Source: Streptomyces lasiicapitis
GTDB taxonomy: Bacteria; Actinomycetota; Actinomycetes; Streptomycetales; Streptomycetaceae
Direction: 5' to 3'
Assembly (NCBI RefSeq): GCF_014646335.1
Contig: NZ_BMNG01000018.1
Coordinates: 161,687 to 225,686 of the forward strand
DNA: 64,000 nucleotides
The notes beneath the pieces were generated by a model. The model worked only from the letters and a program-made list of their open reading frames with translations, made no database searches and was not told where the DNA came from. Both the position numbers and the translations under genes were made by a program. How positions within the stretch are numbered: the stretch's first letter is position 1; each line of letters begins with the position of its first letter. Below are positions 24,870-33,920 of this stretch, one piece after another.

Positions 24870-26348
24870 CTACGAGCACACCACCTGGTCCCCGGTCACC
24901 GCGCCGAACTCGCCCTGGTACGCGTCCTCCGCGCGTACGGCCCGCACGCCGCGGAAGTCCGTCCCCGCGATGACCTTCAAGAGCGGCCCCTGCCCCCGGA
25001 CGGGGCGCATCTCGCACCCCGGCAGGGCTGTGGCCAGGGACTTCGCCGAGCGGTCCCAGCGCGGGTCGAAGGCGACGACGGTGCGGGCGACGGACCTGGC
25101 GCCCGGCGCCGGCTTCACCGTCCCCGGCACCTTGGTGGTGCGGAAACCGGTGCGCCGCAGCTCCGCGTCGACCTGCTTGCCGAGGCCCGGCGTCGCCGTG
25201 CCGTTGTCCACCTGCACCCGGATCTGCTGCGGTGAGACCGGCACAAGCGCGGCCTTGCGCTTCACGCGGTGCGGGGCGAGCGGCTTGTCGTCGCGCAGCG
25301 CCTGGAACAGCTTCTTGGACTTCACGGGGTCCCACTTCAGGGTCGAGCCGATGCCCGGCACCTTGAAGCCCATCTTGCCGATCGGCACCGTCGTGAACTC
25401 CGACGACTTGGGCGAGAAGTTCCGCATCGCCCGCCCCAGCGTCAGCATCTCGGTCGTCCCGAAGCCCTTGTCGGCCCGCACGGACTTCAACAGGGTCCCG
25501 GTGACGTCGTTGAACTTGACCGGATTCAGCAGTACGCCGCTGCTCGTCGCCTTCGCGATGAGCGCCGCGAGGAACCGCTGCTGGCGCTGCATCCGGCCGA
25601 GGTCGGCGGCCCCGTCGATGTGCCGCGAGCGCACGTACTGCAGCGCCTGCCCGCCGTTCAGCTGGTGGGTGCCCACCGGCAGGTTCAGGCCCGTGTAGGA
25701 GTCCTTCAGCGGGATGGTGGTGCAGATCTCGACGCCGCCGAGTACGTCCACGGTCCGCATGAAGCTGGTGAAGTCGACCTCCAGATAGTGGTCGATCTTC
25801 ACCTTGGTCATGTTCTCGACCGTGCGCACGGTCAGGTTCGGGCCGCCCTCCGCGTACGCCGCGTTGAGCTTCACCGGGTGCGCCCGGTGGTGCTTGCGGG
25901 AGTTCTGGTCGACGTGCTCGGGCATCTCGGCGTACGAATCCCGGGGGAGGCTGACGACGCTCGCCCGGTCCCGGTCCTCCGAGATGTGCACGATCATGAT
26001 CGTGTCCGTGCAGTGGCACGGGGCGCCGCCCAGACGGTACTTCTTGCGCTCGGCGCGGCTGATCTTCTCGCGCCCGTCGGTGCCCACGAGCAGCACGTTC
26101 ATGCCGTTGCCGGACTCGGGCCTGTTCTTCATGTTGCTGAAGGCGTCGACGCGGCCGATGCCGGTCTCCAGGCCCGAGACGACCGAGTGCCCGATGCCGG
26201 CCGCGGCGAGCACCCCGACGGACAGGGTGGTCGCGACCCGCTTGGCCCAGCGGGGCCGCCGTGCCCGCGCGGCCGGTCTCGCCGCCGGGGGGCGCGGCGG
26301 GCGCGGGGGACGCGGCTGTCTTGCGGGGGAGCGGGGCGGCGTGGGCAC
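24870..26348 (-). CDS. LCP family protein with LytR_C domain, second of five
   Basis: A 492-residue glycopolymer transferase-like protein. A Pro/Arg-rich N-terminus precedes one membrane helix (LSVGVLAAAGIGHSVV). The LCP domain has MNVLLVGTDGR, VVSLPRDSYAE, KIDHYLEVDFTSF and LQYVRSRHIDGAADLGR. From about residue 375 a LytR_C domain begins IRVQVDNGTATPGLG, and a disulfide is likely between late cysteines. I choose the GTG at 26348, which has GGAGGTG nine bases upstream; the GTG at 26360 overlaps that site. It is convergent with the thioesterase and divergent from the glycosyltransferase. Confidence 0.9.
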   Translation of the reverse strand: MPTPPRSPARQPRPPRPPRPPAARPAARARRPRWAKRVATTLSVGVLAAAGIGHSVVSGLETGIGRVDAFSNMKNRPESGNGMNVLLVGTDGREKISRAERKKYRLGGAPCHCTDTIMIVHISEDRDRASVVSLPRDSYAEMPEHVDQNSRKHHRAHPVKLNAAYAEGGPNLTVRTVENMTKVKIDHYLEVDFTSFMRTVDVLGGVEICTTIPLKDSYTGLNLPVGTHQLNGGQALQYVRSRHIDGAADLGRMQRQQRFLAALIAKATSSGVLLNPVKFNDVTGTLLKSVRADKGFGTTEMLTLGRAMRNFSPKSSEFTTVPIGKMGFKVPGIGSTLKWDPVKSKKLFQALRDDKPLAPHRVKRKAALVPVSPQQIRVQVDNGTATPGLGKQVDAELRRTGFRTTKVPGTVKPAPGARSVARTVVAFDPRWDRSAKSLATALPGCEMRPVRGQGPLLKVIAGTDFRGVRAVRAEDAYQGEFGAVTGDQVVCS

Positions 26349-26524
26349 GTGCGGGGACACCTCCGCGGTTCAGGGTCCTGGGCCGGGCACCCCAGAACCG
26401 TAGGCCCATACGATCTGCGGACCGGGGCAGCGCCCCCGTCGGCGCGCGCCCGTGTCCCCCATTCGCGGTAACGTGACGCCCGACGCTGCACCCCTGGCCG
26501 AGCCAAGAAAAGGATCCCGCGCAG

Positions 26525-27556
26525 TTGAAGTCCGACGTGCATCCCCCCGCCGTATCCGTGATCATGCCGGTCCTCAACGAGGAGCGGCACCTGCGTGAAG
26601 CCGTGCACGCGATCCTCCAGCAGGAGTACGCGGGCGAGATGGAGGTCGTCGTCGCGCTCGGCCCCTCCACCGACCGCACCGACGAGATCGCCGCGGAGCT
26701 GGTGAAGGAAGACCCGCGGGTGCACACGGTCCCCAACCCCACGGGTCGTACGCCCGCCGCCCTGAACGCCGCGATCAAGGCCTCACGCCACCCGATCGTG
26801 GTACGCGTCGACGGCCACGCCGCGCTCTCGCCGGGCTACATCACCACCGCCGTCCGCCTCCTGGAGGAGACGGGCGCGATGAACGTCGGCGGCATCATGC
26901 ACGCCGAGGGGCAGAACGACTGGGAGCACGCGGTCGCCGCCGCCATGACGTCGAAGATCGGCGTCGGCAACGCGGCCTTCCACACGGGCGGCGACGCGCA
27001 GCAGGCCGAGACGGTCTACCTGGGCGTGTTCCGGCGCGAGGCCCTGGAGCGGCAGGGCGGCTACAACGTGGAGTTCATCCGCGCCCAGGACTGGGAGCTG
27101 AACTTCCGCATCAGGGAGGCCGGCGGCCTCATCTGGTTCTCGCCCGAGCTGAAGGTCTCGTACCGCCCGCGGCCGAGCGTCAAGGCCCTCTCCAAGCAGT
27201 ACAAGGACTACGGCCGCTGGCGCCACGTCGTCGCCCGCTACCACCAGGGCTCCATCAACCTGCGCTACCTCGCGCCGCCGGTCGCCGTCTGCGCGATCGC
27301 CGCGGGCCTGGTCGTGGGCGCGCTCGTGACGCCGTGGGCCCTCGTCGTGCCCGGCGGCTATCTCGCCGCGATCGTGGCGGGATCGGTCCCGGCGGGCAAG
27401 GGCCTGCCGCTGAAGGCGCGGCTGCAGATCCCGGTGGCACTCGCGACGATGCACATGTCGTGGGGCTGGGGCTTCCTCACCAGCCCGCGCTCGCTCGCCA
27501 AGAAGGTCATCGCCTCGCGCCGCCCGGCGGTCCTGGGGGAGACCCAGGAGGCCTGA
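26525..27556 (+). CDS. Membrane glycosyltransferase, family 2
   Basis: A 343-residue GT-A enzyme (ExoA/succinoglycan-type). Nucleotide-sugar binding begins VSVIMPVLNEERHL, the DxD-like motif is VVRVDGHAAL, and the acceptor/base motif is RAQDWELNFRIREAGG. Two C-terminal hydrophobic helices (VAVCAIAAGLVVGALV and PGGYLAAIVAGSV) dock it to the membrane. It probably adds a sugar to a lipid-linked polymer that the neighbouring LCP proteins could attach to the wall; that link is inference from position. The start is TTG at 26525 with AAAGGA at 26510-26515; GTG at 26537 is an alternative. Confidence 0.9.
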   Translation: MKSDVHPPAVSVIMPVLNEERHLREAVHAILQQEYAGEMEVVVALGPSTDRTDEIAAELVKEDPRVHTVPNPTGRTPAALNAAIKASRHPIVVRVDGHAALSPGYITTAVRLLEETGAMNVGGIMHAEGQNDWEHAVAAAMTSKIGVGNAAFHTGGDAQQAETVYLGVFRREALERQGGYNVEFIRAQDWELNFRIREAGGLIWFSPELKVSYRPRPSVKALSKQYKDYGRWRHVVARYHQGSINLRYLAPPVAVCAIAAGLVVGALVTPWALVVPGGYLAAIVAGSVPAGKGLPLKARLQIPVALATMHMSWGWGFLTSPRSLAKKVIASRRPAVLGETQEA

Positions 27557-27621
27557 ACCGGCCGACCTCCTGGGCTGCGCCAGAATCAACCACAGCGCTC
27601 GCGTGGACCCGAACTCCCGCC

Positions 27622-29283
27622 CTACCAGGTGAAGTTCGGGTCCACCTTCATGCAGGCCCGCTTGTCGGAGCCGTTCAGGGCGTCCGCCGAGTCGGGCGTC
27701 GAGTCGTCCTGCTTCTCGGCCTTCTCCGGCTTCGCGCCGTCGCGCCAGTCGGCGCCGACGACCAGCGTGATGCCGGAGACGTCCGTCGACTTCTTCACCG
27801 AACTCAGCGGAAGACCGAGGGACTTGGCGACGCGCTGCGCGTCGCCCTCCAGGTCCACGCTCGGGTAGCGGATGACCGTCTTGCCCTCGGTGAGCGACGT
27901 CGCGGTGTCCGGGGCCGCCTTCACGAAGCCCTTGCCCGCGAGCAGTTGCGCGACGGCGCTCGCGCGGCCGCTGACGGCGGGCTCCGTGGCCGTGCGGGTG
28001 CCGTTCTGCACCTGGAGCGCGATCTCGCCGTCCGGCGCCGCCGGGTCGTCCGACAGCTTCTCCTTCGGCGGCTTGCGCTTGTCCTTGCCGTCGAGGGCGA
28101 TGTCGTCGCGTACGAGACGGAAGAGCTGCTCCGCGTCGCCGGGCTTCGGCACGACCCGCGAACCGGAGTACTCGAACGGCATCGTCGTCATCGTCGTGCG
28201 CTCCGGCGAGACCTTCTTCAGCTCGTTGCCGAGGCCGTAGAGCTTCATGACGGAGCCGAGGCCCGGGTCGACCTTCAGCGCGCTCGTGGCGTTCTCGGCG
28301 AGCTTGCGCAGCCGGTTGGGGCTGGTCAGCCCTGTGTTCTCGCGGAGCGTGCGGACCAGCGAGTTCATGTACATGTGCTGGGCCTTGGCGCGCGCTATGT
28401 CGGTGCCGCCCTCGAAGCCGTAGCGGGTGCGCAGCCACTGCAGGGCCTGCTCGCCCTTGATGTTCGTGGTGCCCTTCTCCAGCTTCAGGCCCGAGCCCTT
28501 GCCCTGGCTGGTGCGCGAGTGGATGTTCTTGTCCACGCAGACGGGCACACCGCCGATCGCGTCGGCCATCGACACCACACCCGAGAAGTCGACCGTCATG
28601 AAGTGGTCGATGTGGATGTTGGTCAGCTTCTCCCAGGTGGCCACCGTGCAACCGGGGCCGCCGCGGCCCAGGGACTCGTTGGTCATCGAGCGCGGCCCCG
28701 TCTCCTCGTACACCTTGCCGTCGTCCGGGTCGGTGCACTTGGGGATGGTCAGGAGGGTGTCGCGCGGCATGCTGATCACGGACATGTTGCTGCGGTCCGC
28801 CGAGAGGTGCAGGAGCATCTGTACGTCCGCGAGCGGCGGGCCGCCGAAGGTGTCCTTGGCGCCGCCGAGCTTCTGGTTCTCCTTGGAGTCGCGGGCGTCC
28901 GAGCCGATCAGGAGGATGTTCAGAGGCGTCTGGCCCGCGGAGTTGGGCGTGGGCTCGGGGGCCCGGTGGTCGCCCAGGTTCAGGTCGTCCGTCTCCAGGT
29001 TGTTGTTCAGGTGCTGGTAGTACAGGTAACCGGCGCCGGCCGTCCCGAGTATCAGCACCGACAGGATCGTCGCCGACCACCGCAGCACGCGCCGCTTGCG
29101 GCGTCTCGGGGGCCTGCCGCGCCCCCCTTTGCCGGGCTTCTCCTCCGTACGGGAACCCGATCCGTCCGTACGAGAACCCGCCCCCTCGGAGCCGCCCCGC
29201 CCGCCGGAGTCCTCCTCAGGCGAACCGTCCCGCGTCCCCGCCCCGCCGGACGCTCCCTCCCCACGGACACTGTTCTGCCCCAT
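27622..29283 (-). CDS. LCP family protein with LytR_C domain, third of five
   Basis: A 553-residue protein. The N-terminal 70 residues are Gly/Ser/Glu-rich, then a polybasic stretch, a membrane helix (ATILSVLILGTAGAGYLYY) and an LCP domain with LNILLIGSDAR, VISMPRDTLL, HIDHFMTVDFSGV and LQWLRTRYGFEGGTDIAR. A LytR_C-type domain begins EIALQVQNGTRTATEP. The post-helix text YLYYQHLNNNL is nearly the same as in the next paralogue, pointing to a fairly recent duplication. GGGAGGGG six bases before the ATG at 29283 decides the start. It is convergent with the glycosyltransferase. Confidence 0.92.
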   Translation of the reverse strand: MGQNSVRGEGASGGAGTRDGSPEEDSGGRGGSEGAGSRTDGSGSRTEEKPGKGGRGRPPRRRKRRVLRWSATILSVLILGTAGAGYLYYQHLNNNLETDDLNLGDHRAPEPTPNSAGQTPLNILLIGSDARDSKENQKLGGAKDTFGGPPLADVQMLLHLSADRSNMSVISMPRDTLLTIPKCTDPDDGKVYEETGPRSMTNESLGRGGPGCTVATWEKLTNIHIDHFMTVDFSGVVSMADAIGGVPVCVDKNIHSRTSQGKGSGLKLEKGTTNIKGEQALQWLRTRYGFEGGTDIARAKAQHMYMNSLVRTLRENTGLTSPNRLRKLAENATSALKVDPGLGSVMKLYGLGNELKKVSPERTTMTTMPFEYSGSRVVPKPGDAEQLFRLVRDDIALDGKDKRKPPKEKLSDDPAAPDGEIALQVQNGTRTATEPAVSGRASAVAQLLAGKGFVKAAPDTATSLTEGKTVIRYPSVDLEGDAQRVAKSLGLPLSSVKKSTDVSGITLVVGADWRDGAKPEKAEKQDDSTPDSADALNGSDKRACMKVDPNFTW

Positions 29284-29423
29284 CCCAGCCCCTCCCCGCC
29301 CTGCTTCCCAAGTGCGGTCGCCCCATGGCGACTTGCGGCGTGTCGCCGCCCGCACACGTGGCGGCGGTCGCCGGCCCGCCGCCACGTGTGGCGTTCTGTG
29401 AGACGTGAAACAACCGCCTCAGG

Positions 29424-31226
29424 TCACTTGGCACACACAGTTTTGTCGGCTTCAACCTTCTGGACGCCGTCCGGCGCCTTCGACGGAGCCGTTATGGGCT
29501 GACCCGCGCCCTTGAAGTCGGCGCCGAGCGTCAGCACCATCGCGGGCAGCCCCTGCGCGTTCTTCTCGCTCTCGCCCTGCTTCAGCGCGGCCCCGGGCAG
29601 CCCCATGAGCTGGGCGAGCCGCCGGGCCTGGTCGGCCTGGTCCTTGCCGTACTCGAGGGTCGTCTTGGGCAGGTTCTTCGGCGCGTTGCCCTGCTGGCTG
29701 GACTTCGACACGCCTTCATTGTTCTGCAGCCAGCTGAGAGTCGCCTGAGCGGCGCCGGTCTTGCCGCTGCCGTTGTAGATGTCGACGCGTACGTCGGCGG
29801 GGTCGGCCTTGGGGCCCTTGAGGCGGGCGGCCACCGCGGCCTTCTCCTTCTTTTCCTTCTTCTTGACCTCGGTGAGCGACACGTCCTCGCGCATCATCGA
29901 GAACAGCTCGTCGGCCTGCGGCTGCTTCGGGACGACCGTGATGGGTGTCTTCTCGGCGGGGTTGTCGTCCACGGGCATCGTCGCGAAGGTCAGGTTCTTC
30001 ATGTCGAGCTTGCCGAGCTCCATGCCCAGGTCACGGAGTTTCATTATGTCGGCGATCTTGGAGTCGACGGTGAGCGCCTTCGTGCCCGCTTCCGCCAGAC
30101 TTATCATCTTCTTCGGGCTGGTCAGCGTGCCCCCGGACTTGAGCTTGCGCATCAGGGAACTGAGGAACTGCTGCTGCAGCTCGATCCGGCTGAGGTCGCC
30201 GCCGTTGCCCACGGTGTGCCGGGTGCGCACGAACGCGAGGGCCTCCTCGCCCTCGATCTTGTGCTTGCCCTTGGACAGCTTCAGGTGCGACTTGGGGTCG
30301 TCGATGTCCTTGGCGAGGCACACGTCCACGCCGTCGACCGCGCTGGACAGCGTCTTGACCGCGTTGAAGTCGGCCACCATGAAGTGGTCGAGCTTTATGC
30401 CGGTGATCTGGGTGACGGTGCGCATGACGCAGCTCGGCGTGCGGCCGCTCTGGCCGAGGCTCTCGTTGAAGCGGACCTGCTGCGAGCCCGGGATGTCCTT
30501 GGTGGAGCCGTCGTCCTGCTTGGTGGGGCAGTCCGGGATGTCGGTGATCATGTCGCGCGGGATGCTCAGCGCGGTCGCGTTGGAGCGGTCCTTGGAGACG
30601 TGCAGCAGGAGCGTGGTGTCCGCGTGCCCGGCGCTGCCCTCGTCGCCGTAGCCGTCGTTGCCCTTGCCGCTGCGCTTGTCCGTGCCGACGAGCAGGATGT
30701 TGATGGCGCGGTCCTTGCTGAACCCGCCGGTGCCGGCGCCGTCGTCGGAGACGGACGTGATGTTGTCGTTGAGGTGCTGGTAGTACAGATAGCCGCCCAC
30801 CGCTGCGGCGACGACCACGAAGGCCACCGTGCCGCTCGACCAGATCGCGATCTTCTTGCCGGTGCTCTTCTTCTTGGGCCGCTGCTTGCGCCGGCCGCCC
30901 GCGGCCGCCTCCGGCTGCGCGCGCCGCCTGCGCTGACCGGGCACCTGCTCGCGCCCTTGGTCGCGCCCGTGCTCGCGGCTGCCGTGCTCACGGCCCTGGT
31001 CGCGGCCCGGCTCACGTCCCGGCTCGCGGCCGCGCCGACCGCCGGGCTGCCCGGCTCCGCGCGCACCGGGCCGAGGCGCGGTGCCCCGGGGTCCGGGAAC
31101 TCCGGGCTGCGCCGACTGCCCTGCGGAAGGGCTCAGTCGCAATTCGTAGTCACCGGTCTGCGGGTTCAGTACCCACTGGTCTGCGGGATCGATGTCATCC
31201 GCCCGCCCACGGCCTTGCGCGTCCAC
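29424..31226 (-). CDS. LCP family protein with LytR_C domain, fourth of five
   Basis: A 600-residue protein. The long cytoplasmic N-terminus contains repeated GRDQGRE/GREPGRE units and a polybasic segment. The helix (GTVAFVVVAAAVGGYLYYQH) leads to an LCP domain with INILLVGTDKRSG, ALSIPRDMITD, KLDHFMVADFNAV and LAFVRTRHTVGNGGDLSR. A LytR_C domain starts DVRVDIYNGSGKTG and ends near VLTLGADF. The GTG at 31226 has GGAGGA about 10 bases upstream. Some AT-ending codons (ATA, GGT) occur in the LCP core, a little unlike its neighbours. It is the closest paralogue of the preceding LCP gene. Confidence 0.92.
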   Translation of the reverse strand: MDAQGRGRADDIDPADQWVLNPQTGDYELRLSPSAGQSAQPGVPGPRGTAPRPGARGAGQPGGRRGREPGREPGRDQGREHGSREHGRDQGREQVPGQRRRRAQPEAAAGGRRKQRPKKKSTGKKIAIWSSGTVAFVVVAAAVGGYLYYQHLNDNITSVSDDGAGTGGFSKDRAINILLVGTDKRSGKGNDGYGDEGSAGHADTTLLLHVSKDRSNATALSIPRDMITDIPDCPTKQDDGSTKDIPGSQQVRFNESLGQSGRTPSCVMRTVTQITGIKLDHFMVADFNAVKTLSSAVDGVDVCLAKDIDDPKSHLKLSKGKHKIEGEEALAFVRTRHTVGNGGDLSRIELQQQFLSSLMRKLKSGGTLTSPKKMISLAEAGTKALTVDSKIADIMKLRDLGMELGKLDMKNLTFATMPVDDNPAEKTPITVVPKQPQADELFSMMREDVSLTEVKKKEKKEKAAVAARLKGPKADPADVRVDIYNGSGKTGAAQATLSWLQNNEGVSKSSQQGNAPKNLPKTTLEYGKDQADQARRLAQLMGLPGAALKQGESEKNAQGLPAMVLTLGADFKGAGQPITAPSKAPDGVQKVEADKTVCAK

Positions 31227-31462
31227 GGTTGTTTGCGTCCTCCGTCAGGGCCACGCGGCGCCTTACCCCCCTCAAGAAGGCGCTCGGTCAGTCGTACAGC
31301 GGTGCGCGGTCGCGAAGACCGGACACCGGATCGGCTCACACTATCCGCCCAGTTCAGCGTCGAACGACGCCGGTGACAAATTCCACTCCCCATCAGGGCC
31401 CCTACAACTGGGCAATCCACCCAATTTCTTTGGGAAGCGGCGTCCGGGAGTTGTCCTGCCTT

Positions 31463-32827
31463 TTACTCGCAGGCCGTCCGGTCGGCCGTGTTGCCGCGGA
31501 ATGTGGGTGCCGGGCTCGGGGTGTGCGTCGGGTCGTCGGGCTTCTCGTCGCTCCAGGAATCCCCGTCGTCCTCGTCGTACGCGGCGTCCTCGTAGTCCTC
31601 CGACTCCCCTTCTTCGTACGCGTCTTCGGCGCCGTCGGCGCTGTTGTCGGCGGCGTCCTCGTACGACTTGGAGGCGGCACGTTCGTACGTCTCCGCCGTC
31701 GCCGCGCGTGCCACCTGGACCGGCTCGTCCATCCGGAGCCGGGTGAAGAGCGCCTCCGCGGCGGGCTCGACCAACTCGTCGCGATTCGCGTCATAGGTGT
31801 ATGAACGGCGCGGCACAGTGAGGAATTGCACCCGTTCTGTGGGGATATTGCGCACCCCGCGCACCAGTTCGTACAAACCGCGCAGACTCGCGAGTCCGGG
31901 GTCCGTCGTCAGGGACGACGTGGCCGCGTCGAGAACGGGATAGAGCTTCGTCGGATTCAGCAGGACGTCATTGCTGCGCACCTTGTTGACGAGCGCGGCG
32001 AGGAACTCCTGCTGACGGTCCATGCGCTCGGTGTCGCTGCCGTTGCCGAGGGACTTGCGGGCGCGTACGTAACCCAGCGCCTGCTCGCCGTTGAGCATCT
32101 GCGCGCCGGCCGGGAGGCGCAGTTTCGCGCCGCGGTCGTCGATGGGGTTCTTCAGGCAGACCTGTACGCCGTCGACCGCGTCGACCATGTCCTTGAACCC
32201 GGCGAAGTCCACGACCATGTGGTGGTCGACGCGGATGTCGGTGAGCTTCTCCACCGTACGGATCGTGCACGCGGTGCCGCCGAACTCGAACGCCCAGTTG
32301 AACTGGGCGAATTGGGCACGGGTGCGGGAGCCGTCCGGGCGGCGGCAACTGGGGATGTCCACCATCAGGTCGCGCGGCAGCGACACGGCGGTCGCGCTCT
32401 GCCGGTCGGCGGCCAGGTGCAGCAGGATCGTGGTGTCCGAGCGCTGAGTGCCGGGATCGCGGCCGTACTTGCGGTTGTCCGGTCCCGAGCGGCTGTCGGA
32501 GCCGATGAGCAGGATGTTCTGTGCGTCGTGCACGAGCGGCGTCGGCCGCTCCTTCTCGTAGCGCTCCAGCTCGGCGGCGGCGGTGGTGTCCTTGGTGATG
32601 TTCCCGTTGAGCTTGTTGTACGCGGCCCAGCCGAGGCCGCCCGCGGCGAGCACGAGGACGGCGGTGACGACCGCGGCGTACCGCAGCCAGCGCAGCCTGC
32701 GGCGGCGCGAGCCGCGCCCGGTGGGACTCGCGCCCGTGCCCGGCGCGTACGTCGCCTCGCGGGGCGCGGACACGGCCTCGGCCGGTCCCTCGCCCGGCTC
32801 GGACGGCGTGCGCGCGGTGTCGGTCAC
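31463..32827 (-). CDS. LCP family protein with acidic tail, fifth of five
   Basis: A 454-residue LCP protein without LytR_C. One membrane helix (YAAVVTAVLVLAAGGLGWAAY) is followed by the LCP domain: QNILLIGSDSRSG, AVSLPRDLMVD, RVDHHMVVDFAGF and LGYVRARKSLGNGSDTER. Instead of LytR_C it ends in about 70 residues rich in Asp/Glu with Tyr-Glu-Asp repeats, a highly acidic extracytoplasmic tail that might bind cations or basic wall partners. The GTG at 32827 is preferred because GAGGGG (32839-32844) then lies 11 bases upstream; the GTG at 32839 would overlap it. Confidence 0.9.
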   Translation of the reverse strand: MTDTARTPSEPGEGPAEAVSAPREATYAPGTGASPTGRGSRRRRLRWLRYAAVVTAVLVLAAGGLGWAAYNKLNGNITKDTTAAAELERYEKERPTPLVHDAQNILLIGSDSRSGPDNRKYGRDPGTQRSDTTILLHLAADRQSATAVSLPRDLMVDIPSCRRPDGSRTRAQFAQFNWAFEFGGTACTIRTVEKLTDIRVDHHMVVDFAGFKDMVDAVDGVQVCLKNPIDDRGAKLRLPAGAQMLNGEQALGYVRARKSLGNGSDTERMDRQQEFLAALVNKVRSNDVLLNPTKLYPVLDAATSSLTTDPGLASLRGLYELVRGVRNIPTERVQFLTVPRRSYTYDANRDELVEPAAEALFTRLRMDEPVQVARAATAETYERAASKSYEDAADNSADGAEDAYEEGESEDYEDAAYDEDDGDSWSDEKPDDPTHTPSPAPTFRGNTADRTACE

Positions 32828-33008
32828 GGGTCGGTCCACCCCTCGTGGCTGCGGTCGGTGCGCTGGTCGCTCTGCTCGCTCCTACGACCATGGACCTGCG
32901 CGCGCCGGGGGGCCTGCGGGCCAGGGGCTCCGCTGGGCCGAACGGGGGACATCGGGCGGGTGGGGCCCGGTGCCCGGCCGAGAGGGCCGCGGGCCCCGCC
33001 GGCAGCGG

Positions 33009-33761
33009 TTACCGCGCCGTCGCCGTCACCCGCTCGCTCTCGATCCGCTTCTCCAGGCCGCCCTCGCCGAGCCGGTCGAGGTGGCGGCACAGGACCACGG
33101 AAGCGCCCGCGGCCAGCGGCGCGTACAGCCCGGCGCTGAGGCCGTCCCAGGTGTCGTAGGGGAGGGCGGAGAGCAGCCGGGAGCCGGGTGCGAGGCCGAG
33201 CTCGGCGGCGTCGGCGCGGGCGCGCTCCACCAGCTCGGCGCCGGTCGGCTCAAGGCCCGCGACGGCGAGCGCGGGCTCGTCCGGGTCCACGGGTGCGTAC
33301 GCGGCGAACCGGTCCCCCTGGCTCGGCACCTCCACCGCGTAGTCGGCGAAGCCCTCGGGAGGCTGCGGGAAGCGGCCGCCGAGGGGGCGCAGGGCGAGGG
33401 CCACCCGCTCGCCGGAGCAGGCGCGCGCCGCGTCCAGCGTGTCCGGGCCGCTGACCACGAGGTCGGCCGTCGCCGGGTCGCCGCCGACGTCCGCGACCAC
33501 GCCCACGGACGAACAGGCGAGCAGCCACACCGCCGTCTGCCAGTGCGCGGGCAGCAGCAGCGCGAGCCGGTCGCCGGGCTCGGCGGACAGCTCGCCCTGG
33601 AGCAGATTGGCGGTCTTGGCCACCCAATTGGCGAAGGTGGCCACGGACAATTCGACGCGCTCGCCGGTGGCGTCGTCGTAGTACGTGACCAGCGGGCGGG
33701 CCGGGTCCGCGGCGAGCGCGGATCGCAGCAGGTCGGCAGGGGTGCGGTCGTTGGCGTTCAC
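33009..33761 (-). CDS. TIGR03089-type protein (adenylate-forming-enzyme-like)
   Basis: A 250-residue protein related to the N-terminal part of AMP-binding acyl-CoA/acetyl-CoA synthetases: RPLVTYYDDATGERVELSV, then FANWVAKTANLLQGEL and GDRLALLLPAHWQTAVWLLA. The C-terminal adenylation domain with the catalytic Lys and the P-loop-like signature are absent, so enzymatic activity is doubtful. I recall this as a short actinobacterial family (TIGR03089) often found near LCP genes. The GTG at 33761 gives the usual start NANDRTPADLL; the frame extends further upstream without support. Confidence 0.75.
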   Translation of the reverse strand: MNANDRTPADLLRSALAADPARPLVTYYDDATGERVELSVATFANWVAKTANLLQGELSAEPGDRLALLLPAHWQTAVWLLACSSVGVVADVGGDPATADLVVSGPDTLDAARACSGERVALALRPLGGRFPQPPEGFADYAVEVPSQGDRFAAYAPVDPDEPALAVAGLEPTGAELVERARADAAELGLAPGSRLLSALPYDTWDGLSAGLYAPLAAGASVVLCRHLDRLGEGGLEKRIESERVTATAR

Positions 33762-33920
33762 GGCCGCAAGGGTACGCGGGCGGCCGCGTGCCGCCCCTGT
33801 GGGCGGCCCAGTTGGGGACACCGGTTCGGCGGCTCGCGGGCCGACGGTCCGTCAGGTGGGCAGGTGTCAGCAGATGCCCCCGATGGACAGATATGACCTG
33901 GTATGCCAACTATCGTCTGT

